DNA of 28,672 nt from an uncultured Verrucomicrobia subdivision 3 bacterium (GTDB lineage Bacteria > Verrucomicrobiota > Verrucomicrobiae > Limisphaerales > UBA11358), in assembly GCA_903847285.1 (NCBI GenBank), contig CAINDH010000116.1, forward strand, positions 1-28,672, written 5' to 3'. This document shows positions 15,680-24,178 of this stretch, one piece after another. The notes below the pieces were generated by a model. The model did not search any database, had not been told where the DNA came from, and was given only the letters and a program-made list of their open reading frames with translations. The number at the start of each line of letters is the position of its first letter. The first letter of the stretch is position 1. The position numbers were made by a program, and so were the translations under genes.

Positions 15680-17124
15680 TGCGAGCCTCCGTTGCTGTAT
15701 TTGAATTCAAAAGAGAACTGCATTGGCGATTTGCCGCGCTGCTGACTCAAATGCAATTCCGTCACGCCTGGCACCGTGCGCAGCTTAGCCTGCATCGCGA
15801 GCAGTGCCGCGATGTCGCGCGCATTGCCGGAGCAGCTCACCGCGCTGCCGTCGCGGATATCAATCGTCTTCGCCGTCACCGAGCCATCCTCGGGGAACGC
15901 CAGTGTAAGCTGACGCAAAATGGCCAGCCCCCGATAAGAATCGTCATACCACGGACGGTAAAAACGGATTTGATCCTGGATGTTTTGCAGTTCCGTTACC
16001 GTCTTGGAGATGTGCGACCACTGCGAACGCAGCCGCCACAACTGAATTTGCTGGAATAAAAAGAAACTGATGATGATAATCGCCACGCCCGCTGCAATCG
16101 CACCCGTGGTCCGTAAACGGCCTGACGAATACTTCGCGACGAGCTGCTCAATGACCGTGGGCTTAGGCGGCAGAAATTCAAACGCTGGTGCCCGCTCCAT
16201 CAAAAAATTCGCCGCAAGACTGAATGCCGCTGACAATGACGCGTCCGGCGGCAACATCGCACCAAACTCATTGGGCGCGTAGGCGGGGACAATTTCCGTC
16301 TTCAAGCCCGCCGGTTCAAAGCGCAATTCCATCTCGTCAGCGAGCTGTTGCGTGAGTTCGCGCGGGCCAAAAATGCGGATGTGCTTCATCGTCTCGCGCA
16401 GTTTTACCGGCAACTGGCCGAGCGTGATGCGCGCCTCACGTGCGACCACATCCGCGTGTAGCGTGCGACGCCCGCCTTCATTTTCCACCGCGCCTTCGAG
16501 CGCGCGCAACGCCGCGACTCCGCCGCCGCTTGCGACCTGCAGGCTGACATTGTTTTCACCAATCACCAGAGCAAGCACACCGTCAGCTTTCCCCGGTGGT
16601 TGCAGCGCGGAAATTCCGATTGCAAAACTCACCGGCGATAATTTTGCCGCCGCCAGAATATTTTCCAGCGAACCAATGTGCGTGTTGGGCATCCCCGCGA
16701 TGAGCACATATTGTTTTTCGCCCGCCAACGCGCTGCGGGAATTTGCCAGCTGCAACTGCGACACGTCTGTGTGGAAATTTTTTTCTGCCTCCAATTGCAG
16801 CAAACTTAACGCATCTGCCTCCGGTAACGGTGGAAGCTCTGTTTGCGCCGTCAATGCCCAGCGCAACGGCAGGCCGACGATGCAATCACGCTCGCGCACG
16901 CCGACGGCATCAAGCTGGTTGCGGATCTCACGGCCAACCAATTCCGGCGGGGCGGTCAACGGGTCGAGCGTGAGCTGCACAGAAAAATTTTGGAGCTGTT
17001 GCAACGCGCCGTTGTTGCGCTTCAGCACAACGCCATCCAACCGGCTGCCGTCCAGCATCAAGCCGAGAAGCGACGTCAGTTTTTTCTTCCGCTTTCGGAA
17101 ATTGAATTTCAAATCAGGTTTCAT
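15676..17124 (-). CDS. gspL: GspL-like protein, PilM-PilN fusion architecture
   Basis: A 482-residue protein. The cytosolic actin-like (PilM/GspL) domain spans about 15-320 ('LLGLMLDGSRLDGVVLKR' at the start, 'DCIVGLPLRWALTAQTELPPL' inside). A single membrane helix lies at about 341-360, then a coiled coil (about 365-390) and a periplasmic ferredoxin-like PilN domain (about 400-475). In type II systems GspL recruits the GspE ATPase and binds GspM. In type IV pili the two halves are separate PilM and PilN proteins, so this is the usual GspL fusion. Junctions with gspK and gspM are 4-nt ATGA overlaps. The family is certain at the level of 'PilM/GspL-like'. Confidence 0.85.
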   Translation of the reverse strand: MKPDLKFNFRKRKKKLTSLLGLMLDGSRLDGVVLKRNNGALQQLQNFSVQLTLDPLTAPPELVGREIRNQLDAVGVRERDCIVGLPLRWALTAQTELPPLPEADALSLLQLEAEKNFHTDVSQLQLANSRSALAGEKQYVLIAGMPNTHIGSLENILAAAKLSPVSFAIGISALQPPGKADGVLALVIGENNVSLQVASGGGVAALRALEGAVENEGGRRTLHADVVAREARITLGQLPVKLRETMKHIRIFGPRELTQQLADEMELRFEPAGLKTEIVPAYAPNEFGAMLPPDASLSAAFSLAANFLMERAPAFEFLPPKPTVIEQLVAKYSSGRLRTTGAIAAGVAIIIISFFLFQQIQLWRLRSQWSHISKTVTELQNIQDQIRFYRPWYDDSYRGLAILRQLTLAFPEDGSVTAKTIDIRDGSAVSCSGNARDIAALLAMQAKLRTVPGVTELHLSQQRGKSPMQFSFEFKYSNGGSQ

Positions 17125-18512
17125 TGCGTATTTTTCGCGAGCAAATTCTGCCGAGATTTTTCTCCGAGCGCCCAGCCCAGTCGGCTCAAGTCCTGGCGAC
17201 AGACTATTTTTGGCGAGCCGTCGCTGGTGTCGAAAATAAATTTCACGCGCCGGTAGCCGCGCCCGAATGCGCCCACCGCCGCGATGTCGGCTGTGAACTG
17301 AAAGCTTTTTGTAGTGATGAAATTGCCCGTGCGCAACGCCGTCACAACGCTGCTGTTGCCCAGCGCGTCATAGACCCACGCGATTGATCCGAGGCTGGTG
17401 TAATTTTGCTCGCGGTAGGTAACGAGGGTTTGTGCCGCGCTGGCAGCAGTTTGTTCGTCCACGTTATTCAAGCTGGAAAAAAGCGCCGTCAGCACATCAA
17501 TGCTGGCGGTATTCACATTCACGCGACCGTAGAAATACAGATTAGTGCTGGTGGTGGTCTCGTCGGAAATTTTTGCGAAGTCATCCGCGCTCCAACCTTG
17601 GCCGCGCCAGTAAGCGGCAAAATCAAACTGACTGCGGAACGGATTTGGCGTTGGAGGCTGACCCACGCCTTTGACGCGCTGAGAAATGCTGTTTGCGCGG
17701 TCATTAGGGCTGCCCACTCCGTTATCGCGGAGCAATGTGGTCAGGTGCGCCACCATCTGATCACGCGTCGCGTTCGGATCATTTACGTTAGTCAGCGTCG
17801 TCCCGTCGGAATGGAAATTCGGCTCGCGCGTCCAGACCGTCACATCTTCAAACAAGCCGGGGTCAGCCGCGCCATTGCCGTTCAAATCCTTTTCACTTTT
17901 GTCGAGGACGCCGTTACGGTTGATGTCTTCGCCAGCGAGCAAATCCACTGTCGCCCCCGAGACGAGGCGCAATTCATCGACGCTCTCGAACGGCGCATAT
18001 TTTGGCGAGTAACCCAGCGTGGAATAATCCAACGCCAACGAACCATTCGTGCTGCGCCAGTCGGTGATGGCTTCGGCAAAATCGAGCGACATGCCGGGCA
18101 GATACGAAAGCGTGTTGGTGTTGGCCGTGTTGACATTGATTTTGCCGCCTTCGTTCACGAGACCGAAATACGGCTCGCTGGAATTTTCACCCGAGGGATC
18201 ACGACCGATGAGCCAGAACTTCGCATCGCCAACCTCCACCGCCTCGCACTTGAACAGTGACTTGTCCGGCACCGCGCCGTTCGTGGCGTAATTCTGCAAA
18301 ACATAACTGACGTAACGCGCCGCGCCCTCGATGGCCTGGTCGCTGACGATGCCGTTCACGCGGTTGTCCGCCGCACGCAGTTCGAACGTCATCGCGTGCG
18401 CGAAATACAACGCGATGCTGACGAGCCCGAGGCAAATCCAAAGCACAATGACCAGGACCGAAGCGATTTCCCGCCGTTCGCTCATCTTTGATTGTGGAAT
18501 CTGCAATTTCAT
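17121..18512 (-). CDS. gspK: Minor pseudopilin GspK with EF-hand-like loops
   Basis: A 463-residue protein with a short basic leader and an N-terminal membrane helix (about 17-38, 'ASVLVIVLWICLGLVSIALYF') as in GspK. A large globular domain carries the family's 'GGKINVNTAN' and a second 'GRVNVNTASIDVL' segment (SAM-like helix-hairpin regions). GspK caps the pseudopilus tip together with GspI and GspJ. Two consecutive calcium-type loops, DxNxNGxxD at 196-204 and 209-217, sit in the middle. The leader reads 'SERREIASVL', so the usual Gly before the cleavage point is replaced; Ala17 may serve. ATG 18512 gives a 9-residue longer leader than the alternative ATG at 18485. The gene starts 1 nt after gspJ ends. 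Confidence 0.9.
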   Translation of the reverse strand: MKLQIPQSKMSERREIASVLVIVLWICLGLVSIALYFAHAMTFELRAADNRVNGIVSDQAIEGAARYVSYVLQNYATNGAVPDKSLFKCEAVEVGDAKFWLIGRDPSGENSSEPYFGLVNEGGKINVNTANTNTLSYLPGMSLDFAEAITDWRSTNGSLALDYSTLGYSPKYAPFESVDELRLVSGATVDLLAGEDINRNGVLDKSEKDLNGNGAADPGLFEDVTVWTREPNFHSDGTTLTNVNDPNATRDQMVAHLTTLLRDNGVGSPNDRANSISQRVKGVGQPPTPNPFRSQFDFAAYWRGQGWSADDFAKISDETTTSTNLYFYGRVNVNTASIDVLTALFSSLNNVDEQTAASAAQTLVTYREQNYTSLGSIAWVYDALGNSSVVTALRTGNFITTKSFQFTADIAAVGAFGRGYRRVKFIFDTSDGSPKIVCRQDLSRLGWALGEKSRQNLLAKNTQ

Positions 18513-18513
18513 T

Positions 18514-19215
18514 TCAACTTCCCGTCGCGGTCAAAACCATGTTCGTGCGCACGACGCAATCCAACGGCACGACCATCTCAATCGGCTTCGCCTGCGCGTT
18601 ACCGGCCATCTGAATCGTCACCTTAACTGCCCACGGCAAATTTGTGTTCACTGTGGACAAGCTCGTAGTGTCCCACGCGTCTTGCCACTGCGCGCCGTCG
18701 TAGCAGGAAAATTTCAAGCTCTCCACGCCCCCAAGCATGAACTGATCTTCAACCGTCGGTGTCGCGGAGGACGCCAGCAGATTTCTCAAAACGCTCCGAT
18801 ATAAATCTTTTCCGACTACGTTCGCGGTCGTCGGATTTTTCAGCTCGTAAGTCACGCGCTGGATTTCGCCCCATGGCTGGCTCTCGCTCAATGCGGCCGT
18901 CGCCGTAAACATCTCCACGGACACCGGGTCGCTTACGCCGACGCTGCTGATGCCGTAGCCCGCGCGGAATCCGCCGGACAAAATTTTGGTCGTGCCGTTC
19001 GTCGGCGTGACGCAGCACTGCAAGTCGCGTTTCAAAAATGTCACCGCCGAATCAATCGGCGTGGCGGCATCTACCATCTCCGCCGTGTCGTCGCGCAGAT
19101 GCAGCGCGGTGAAGAGCGCCATGTTTGCCGCGATCAACACGAGCGACGCCACGCCGATGGCGAGAATCATCTCGATCAGCGTGAATGCTTTCAGGTTGTG
19201 CGTTTTAATTTTCAC
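18514..19215 (-). CDS. gspJ: Minor pseudopilin GspJ
   Basis: A 233-residue pseudopilin. The prepilin leader ends 'HNLKA' followed by 'FTLIEMILAIGVASLVLIA', with Glu at +5 but Ala rather than Gly at -1. The globular domain has the GspJ-type 'FLKRDLQCC' helix end and 'GVESLKFSCYDG' strand. It would join GspI and GspK in the tip complex. GTG 19215 was chosen because it gives a short leader and overlaps the gspI TGA as GTGA; the frame is open to 19371 but the extra residues are a shadow of gspI. The assignment to J rather than another minor pseudopilin rests on order and length. Confidence 0.85.
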   Translation of the reverse strand: MKIKTHNLKAFTLIEMILAIGVASLVLIAANMALFTALHLRDDTAEMVDAATPIDSAVTFLKRDLQCCVTPTNGTTKILSGGFRAGYGISSVGVSDPVSVEMFTATAALSESQPWGEIQRVTYELKNPTTANVVGKDLYRSVLRNLLASSATPTVEDQFMLGGVESLKFSCYDGAQWQDAWDTTSLSTVNTNLPWAVKVTIQMAGNAQAKPIEMVVPLDCVVRTNMVLTATGS

Positions 19216-19649
19216 TGCGTCAAACTCATTCCTGGCGTCTTCGACTGCGTCTGCGAATCCGCCAGCGTGCTCATCTTTACCGAATAATCTTTGCCCTGCG
19301 CGGAATACGTCACTTCCGCCGTCAACAACTGCATGGAATCCTGCGGCCAGCTCTGGCTCGTCAGTTTCCACCTAAAATCTAAAACGCCTTCCGTGATCGT
19401 GCCGCTCTGCTGGCCGCTGCTCCAACTGCCCGTCACCATGCTCTCGTTCAAAACCCGGTCCGCCACGCGCGCGGCTTCGCTCTTGCGTGCGGCGACTTCT
19501 CCGCCGAGGCCCGCGACGTGCAGCGCCTCGACCGCCACCGGAATCACGATGGCCAGAAACAGCATCGCCGCCAAAACTTCCGCGAGGGTGAACGCTTGGC
19601 AACCGCGCCTTACCTTGCATTTTTTATTTCGCGCTGCTGTTAACTTCAT
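19212..19649 (-). CDS. gspI: Minor pseudopilin GspI
   Basis: A 145-residue pseudopilin. A basic leader (about 20 residues, 'NKKCKVRRGCQA') precedes 'FTLAEVLAAMLFLAIVIPVAV', with Glu +5 and Ala at -1. The helix continues into the short beta domain typical of GspI ('LDFRWKLTSQSW...LLTAEVTYSAQGKDYSV'). It would form the GspI-J-K tip. ATG 19649 lies inside the end of gspH (26-nt overlap), and the TGA overlaps the gspJ GTG, so translation is probably coupled at both ends. Confidence 0.87.
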   Translation of the reverse strand: MKLTAARNKKCKVRRGCQAFTLAEVLAAMLFLAIVIPVAVEALHVAGLGGEVAARKSEAARVADRVLNESMVTGSWSSGQQSGTITEGVLDFRWKLTSQSWPQDSMQLLTAEVTYSAQGKDYSVKMSTLADSQTQSKTPGMSLTQ

Positions 19650-20142
19650 AACCTGTGCGCGTTTTTGATTCAACGAACCAACGGCCAAAACCATCCACAT
19701 CCACCAACTGCAGCGTCTGCGGGCTGGTTTCGTCAATCGTGCCGTCCGCCAGAAATTTTATCGCCGGCAGATTATTAAACGTCGTCTGCGCACCCGCGCC
19801 GATGTTCAGCACCGCGAGCCGCAGCGTCGAATCCACCGTCAATTCTTCCGCCTTCGCGTCGCCGTTCTGCCCGCTCGTTTCCGCCGCCATGCCATAGGTG
19901 CCCGTCTTGTCATCCAGCCATAGCATCACCGGCGAACCCTCGGACACCGCGCGGCTCTGCGCCGCGTGCATCAACGACATCAACCGCCGCGCCTCGGAAT
20001 CCAGCGCGCGACCCCGGATAAATTTCGACATCGCGGGCACGGCAATGGACGTGATGATCACCAGCAGCGCCAGCACGAGAATCAATTCGATCAACGTGAA
20101 GGCGCGGCGGTGAAAATTATTTTGTCCAGTTGCCAAGGTCAT
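19624..20142 (-). CDS. gspH: Minor pseudopilin GspH
   Basis: A 172-residue pseudopilin with leader 'GQNNFHRRA' followed by 'FTLIELILVLALLVIITSIAVPAM' (Glu +5, Ala -1) and 'GRALDSEARRLMSLMHAAQSRAVSEGSPVMLWLDD', the characteristic GspH stretch. It sits between the major pseudopilin and the tip. ATG 20142 is the only start giving a normal leader. The frame is open up to 20310, but that is a shadow of gspG. It overlaps the gspG stop by 26 nt and the gspI start by 26 nt. Confidence 0.9.
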   Translation of the reverse strand: MTLATGQNNFHRRAFTLIELILVLALLVIITSIAVPAMSKFIRGRALDSEARRLMSLMHAAQSRAVSEGSPVMLWLDDKTGTYGMAAETSGQNGDAKAEELTVDSTLRLAVLNIGAGAQTTFNNLPAIKFLADGTIDETSPQTLQLVDVDGFGRWFVESKTRTGYEVNSSAK

Positions 20143-20560
20143 CTTCCGTTCCTTCCTTCGCGTCCGGCCCGACGGACAGCAGGTCATAGGAACTCGCGTT
20201 GTGTTTGCCAGGATAATAATAGACGTAGTTGTTGCCCCACGGATCAACCGGCAACTTCGGCGGGTCGAAATACGGTCCGTGCCAATTCTTTGCGGTGCCC
20301 GGCGCGACAATCAAATCTTGCAGGCTCTTGGGATACTGGCCGTTGTCCACTTCATATTGGCCGAGCGCGGACTTGATGCCGCCGTTGATGTCGGCCATCG
20401 CAGCGGTGACACGAGCGCGTTCGCTCGAACCGGCGATCTTCGGGATGACCAACGCCGCGAGAATGCCGATGATGACGACCACCAGCATGATTTCCGTCAG
20501 CGTGAAGCCGAGGCGTAATGATTTTTTATGAACGTTGTGATGTTGGATGTTGATTTTCAT
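20117..20560 (-). CDS. gspG: Major pseudopilin GspG
   Basis: A 147-residue pseudopilin with leader ending 'KKSLRLG' and the canonical cleavage site Gly | 'FTLTEIMLVVVIIGILAALVIP' (Gly -1, Glu +5). Helix and C-domain match GspG: 'GGIKSALGQYEVDNGQYPKSLQDL', 'DPWGNNYVYYYPG' and the calcium-binding end loop 'SVGPDAKEGTEDDLGNW'. It would polymerise into the periplasmic pseudopilus. It lies 10 nt after gspF and overlaps gspH by 26 nt. It is the only one of the FTLxE pseudopilins here that keeps Gly at -1. Confidence 0.95.
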   Translation of the reverse strand: MKINIQHHNVHKKSLRLGFTLTEIMLVVVIIGILAALVIPKIAGSSERARVTAAMADINGGIKSALGQYEVDNGQYPKSLQDLIVAPGTAKNWHGPYFDPPKLPVDPWGNNYVYYYPGKHNASSYDLLSVGPDAKEGTEDDLGNWTK

Positions 20561-20570
20561 AATTTGTTTT

Positions 20571-21812
20571 TCATTTGATGTATGTGCTCATCGAAAGCAC
20601 CGGCAGCAACATGCCGATGAAAATGGTGCCAATGAAAGCGGCGATCAAAAAGAGCAGCAGCGGCTCGGCGAACGCCACGGCGGTCTTCAGATTGCGGTCG
20701 AGGTCGTTCTCGGTTCCAGCGGCGAGGCGCACCAGTTCGGCGTCGAGCCGACCGCTTTCCTCCGCCACGGAAATCATTTCAATCACGGATCCGGAGAAAA
20801 GAATTTTGCAGTTCGCCAGACTTTGGCCGAGGCGACCACCTTGCTGCACGCGTTCAATCGTCTGGCCGACGGCATCCACGAGAATCTGGTTGCCAATCGA
20901 ACGTCGCGCGACGTTCAAGCCTTGCACCAGCGCCACGCCCGCACCGAGCAACGTGCCGAGCATCCGGCAGAAACGCGCCATCGCGAACTGCGCGATGAGC
21001 GGTCCGACCAGTGGCGTTTTCAAAATCAGCCCTTCCCACACGCGCCGGCCTTTTTCCGAAACAAACCACGCGCGCAGCATGAAACCGATGCCCACCAGCG
21101 CTGCCGCGATGATCAAGCCATACGAACGCACCATGTGACTCGCCCCGATGATGATCTGTGTGATGAGCGGCAACGCGCTGTGCATGTTGCTGAAGATGGC
21201 CTGAAATTTTGGGATGAAAAACGTGAGCAGCAGCGTAAGAATTCCCAGCGCCAGCACGAGCAGGATGCACGGATACAACATCGCCGTGAGCACTTTTGCC
21301 TTCAGATCTTTTTCGCGCGACTGAAATTCGGCGATCTGCGCCAGCACCACGTCAAGGAATCCGCCCGCCTCGCCCGCCTCGACCATCGCGACATAGACGC
21401 GCGGAAAAGTCTCGGGCGATTTCGCCATCGAATCTGCCAGCGACAAGCCGTCCACGACGAGGTCGTGAATGTTTTTCCATTTCTCCTTTGCCGCCGTGCT
21501 CGACGCCTCTTTCTGCAAAATCACCAGCGCGCGGCTCAACGGCACGCCCGCCGCAAGTAGACTGGAAAGCAGCCGGGTGAAATTTTCCAGTTCTTTCGCG
21601 GAAACTTTTTTGGACTCTAACTTGAAGGAAATATTTTCAGACGACTTGGCACCGTTCTTTTTCGCTACCTTGGAAACGGATTCGGTGACATTCACCGGGC
21701 GCAGGCCGAGCGTTTCGATCTGCCGCAGCGCATCCGGGCGGCTGCCGGCATCGAGGACGCCCTCGGCAAATTTGCCGTCGCCTTGCAATGCTCTGTAAGA
21801 AAACGTGGGCAT
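20571..21812 (-). CDS. gspF: Type II secretion inner-membrane platform protein GspF
   Basis: A 413-residue protein with the two duplicated T2SSF cytosolic helical domains ('LLSSLLAAGVPLSRAL...VEAGEAGGFLDVVL' and 'MLGTLLGAGVALVQGL...SVAEESGRLDAEL') and three membrane segments (about 205-230, 250-270 and near the C-terminus). It starts with the family N-terminus 'PTFSYRAL'. It is the central membrane protein on which the pseudopilus grows, driven by GspE. It begins 6 nt after gspE ends. Confidence 0.95.
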   Translation of the reverse strand: MPTFSYRALQGDGKFAEGVLDAGSRPDALRQIETLGLRPVNVTESVSKVAKKNGAKSSENISFKLESKKVSAKELENFTRLLSSLLAAGVPLSRALVILQKEASSTAAKEKWKNIHDLVVDGLSLADSMAKSPETFPRVYVAMVEAGEAGGFLDVVLAQIAEFQSREKDLKAKVLTAMLYPCILLVLALGILTLLLTFFIPKFQAIFSNMHSALPLITQIIIGASHMVRSYGLIIAAALVGIGFMLRAWFVSEKGRRVWEGLILKTPLVGPLIAQFAMARFCRMLGTLLGAGVALVQGLNVARRSIGNQILVDAVGQTIERVQQGGRLGQSLANCKILFSGSVIEMISVAEESGRLDAELVRLAAGTENDLDRNLKTAVAFAEPLLLFLIAAFIGTIFIGMLLPVLSMSTYIK

Positions 21813-21818
21813 GAGATT

Positions 21819-23552
21819 TTAGCACGCCACCGCGATGCTCGCGGCGGATTCTCCGGCTTCGTTTTTCGTGGCGCTCTCGACTTCTTTCGCGGTCGTGACG
21901 CTCAAAACTTCCTCGACTGTCGTGATGCCTTGCGCGACCAAGCGCCAGCCATCCTCTGCTAACGTGCGCATGCCGCCTTTGCGCGCGGCGTTGCGGATTT
22001 GATCGGTGGAGGCGGATTTCAAAATCAACTGGCGGATTTCCTCGTCGGTATCCATCCATTCAAAAATCGCATTGCGTCCGAAGAAGCCGGTGTTGCGGCA
22101 TTCGCGACAGCCGACAGATTTAAAAATAGTCTGGCTGGCAGGAATGCCGAGCTTGATCTTGAACTGCTGCGCGCGCGCGGATTCGTCGGGCTGTTTACAA
22201 TGTTTGCAAAGCACGCGGACGAGGCGTTGCGCGAGCACGGCTTCAAGCGACGAGGCGACGAGATACGGCTCGACACCCATGTCCACTAGCCGCGTGAGCG
22301 CGCCGGGAGCGTCGTTCGTGTGCAGCGTGGAGAAAACCAAGTGGCCGGTGAGCGACGCTTGCACCGCGATCTGCGCGGTTTCGGCATCGCGGATTTCGCC
22401 GATCAGAATCACGTCCGGGTCGTGGCGCAAAATCGAGCGCAGCCCGCGCGCGAAGGTCAGGCCGGACTTTTCATTCACCTGTATCTGATTCACACCCTTA
22501 AGCTGATATTCGACCGGGTCTTCCACCGTGATGATTTTGCGGACGGCGTCGTTGATTTCGTTGAGCGCGGTGTAAAGCGTGGAGGTTTTGCCGGAACCCG
22601 TCGGACCGGTGACCAAAATAATTCCGTGCGGCAAACCGAGAACATGCTGGAAATGTTCCAACTCGCGCGTGTTCATGCCGATGTCCTTGAGTCCGCGCAG
22701 CGTGGAATTCTGTCGGAGCAAACGCATCACGACCGCCTCGCCGTGCACCATGGGAATCACCGAAACGCGGATGTCCACCTCCGCCTGATCAATGCGCACC
22801 TTGATGCGGCCGTCCTGCGGCAGGCGTTTTTCCGCGATGTTGAGGTGGCTCAAAATTTTGACGCGCGAAACGATGGCGGGCTGGAATTGTTTCAACTGCG
22901 GCGGCACGGGAACTTCCTGCAACTCGCCGTCAATGCGGTAGCGGATCTTGAATTCGTCCTCGAACGGTTCGAGGTGGATGTCGGAAGCGCGCAGTTCAAT
23001 CGCGTCTTTCAAAACCTGGTTGACGAAGCGGATGATGGACGCCTCGTCCTCCGCGCCATCGTCGAGATTGTTGTCGGTGGCGTTTTCGTCAACGACCTGG
23101 ATTCCTTTTTCCTCTTCCAACGTGCCGATGGTATCCGCGCCGACGCCGAGGCGTTTTTTGATTTCGCGCTGGATGGCTTCGCTGGTGGAAAGAATCGGCT
23201 TGAGGTTCAAGCCGGTCAAAGTTTTCAGCGCATCGAGTCCTTGCGTGGCAAAGAGACGGCTGGTGGCGACTTCGACGTGGCCATTCACGCGCTGGAGCGG
23301 AAGGAGTTCTTCCTTCAGCAAAATACGCGCGGGAAAAAGTGAGAGAATCTGACGATCCGGCTCGACGTCTTCGAGCGTCGTGTAGCCGAGGCCGTATTCG
23401 GTCGCGAGCCAGCGGAGAATTTCCTCCTCGCTCTCAACCTGCGGTTTGGCGCGAAGCAAAGCTTCTGCGTCCACCGAAGACAATTGCCGGGACGCGACCA
23501 TGCGTCCTAGCAATTGCTTCGTCGAAGAATCTTGAACCGTAGAAGCGGCCAT
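21819..23552 (-). CDS. gspE: Type II secretion assembly ATPase GspE
   Basis: A 577-residue hexameric ATPase. The N-terminal MshEN/T2SSE_N region (about 1-140) is followed by the core with 'RASDIHLEPFEDEFKIRYRIDG' (N2 domain), Walker A GPTGSGKT (316-323), the Asp box 'ITVEDPVEY', Walker B 'DVILIGEIRDAETA', the His box 'FSTLHTNDA' and a tetracysteine zinc motif (CxxC...CxxC, 'CKHC' and 'CREC'). It would bind GspL at the cytosolic face and drive pseudopilus assembly through GspF. PilB-type ATPases are similar, but the neighbouring GspK/L/M genes favour type II secretion. The C-terminus ends in an Ala/Ser-rich tail with a final Cys. The ATG lies 23 bp after the Spy-like gene. Confidence 0.95.
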   Translation of the reverse strand: MAASTVQDSSTKQLLGRMVASRQLSSVDAEALLRAKPQVESEEEILRWLATEYGLGYTTLEDVEPDRQILSLFPARILLKEELLPLQRVNGHVEVATSRLFATQGLDALKTLTGLNLKPILSTSEAIQREIKKRLGVGADTIGTLEEEKGIQVVDENATDNNLDDGAEDEASIIRFVNQVLKDAIELRASDIHLEPFEDEFKIRYRIDGELQEVPVPPQLKQFQPAIVSRVKILSHLNIAEKRLPQDGRIKVRIDQAEVDIRVSVIPMVHGEAVVMRLLRQNSTLRGLKDIGMNTRELEHFQHVLGLPHGIILVTGPTGSGKTSTLYTALNEINDAVRKIITVEDPVEYQLKGVNQIQVNEKSGLTFARGLRSILRHDPDVILIGEIRDAETAQIAVQASLTGHLVFSTLHTNDAPGALTRLVDMGVEPYLVASSLEAVLAQRLVRVLCKHCKQPDESARAQQFKIKLGIPASQTIFKSVGCRECRNTGFFGRNAIFEWMDTDEEIRQLILKSASTDQIRNAARKGGMRTLAEDGWRLVAQGITTVEEVLSVTTAKEVESATKNEAGESAASIAVAC

Positions 23553-23575
23553 GAATCGTCAGCTTTCGTTTTGAC

Positions 23576-24178
23576 TTAGTTCACCAAGCTCAACAACGCC
23601 GCTTGCGCTTCTTGCGTCGGGGTGAGAACTGCCTTCAAGTCAGCTTGCGCCGCTTCGAGCTTGGCCTGCTTGGCTTTTGCGGATGCCCGATATTTGGCAA
23701 GCAAGTCTTTGACTTGTGAAGCAGGCGCGTTGTCATCAAGCGCCTTCTGCAGCGCTTCTTCTTCTGCGCTTGGGCTGCCGAACATACCACCGCCACGCTG
23801 ACGGTTGTTTCCGCCCTGGTCGCCGCCACGGTTGCGGCTGCTGAACAAGGCGCGCATACCGCCGCCCATGCCGACATCGCGGCGGGCGTCCAAAACTTTT
23901 TGCACGAGCGGCTGCACTGCACTCCACTCGGTATCGTTGGTGAAGTTCAGGCGCTCCTTCACGTTGTCCATGATGCGTTGCTGCATCTGGGCTGGGTCAA
24001 AATTCCCGCCGCCGCCGGGACCCCCGGGGCCGCCGCCCTGACGATTACGGCGCTGGCCGTTCTGGCCACCTTGTCCGGCATTGTTGTCGCCACCTTTGTC
24101 CTGCGCCAAGGTGCTACCGACGCTGCAAACGAGCGTCGCCGCCACCGCGCACACTGTCATGATACGATTTAATTTCAT
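23576..24178 (-). CDS. Secreted Gly/Arg-rich protein with LTxxQ motif (Spy/CpxP-like)
   Basis: A 200-residue exported protein with a signal peptide (about 1-25, TLA-Q) and a Gly/Asn/Arg-rich segment (about 29-58). A helical part follows with 'LNFTNDTEWSAVQPLVQKVLDAR', a second Gly/Arg-rich loop, and a C-terminal helical hairpin ending 'LKAVLTPTQEAQAALLSLVN', whose LTPTQ (185-189) fits the LTxxQ motif of Spy/CpxP periplasmic chaperones. Similarity is weak and short. ATG 24178 has a good ribosome-binding site (AGGAG 8 nt upstream), unusual in this window, and the frame's upstream extension to 24226 lacks one. It precedes gspE by 23 bp on the same strand and is probably the first gene of the secretion operon. 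Its role there is unknown. Confidence 0.8.
   Translation of the reverse strand: MKLNRIMTVCAVAATLVCSVGSTLAQDKGGDNNAGQGGQNGQRRNRQGGGPGGPGGGGNFDPAQMQQRIMDNVKERLNFTNDTEWSAVQPLVQKVLDARRDVGMGGGMRALFSSRNRGGDQGGNNRQRGGGMFGSPSAEEEALQKALDDNAPASQVKDLLAKYRASAKAKQAKLEAAQADLKAVLTPTQEAQAALLSLVN

Noticed and set aside
17406..18260. Plus-strand open frame opposite gspK
   Set aside because: Shadow of gspK; no family features.
20547..21560. Plus-strand open frame opposite gspF
   Set aside because: His/Arg/Gln-rich shadow of gspF, a common artefact opposite GC-rich genes.
22320..23342. Plus-strand open frame opposite gspE
   Set aside because: Shadow of gspE; no motif, and gspE is intact.
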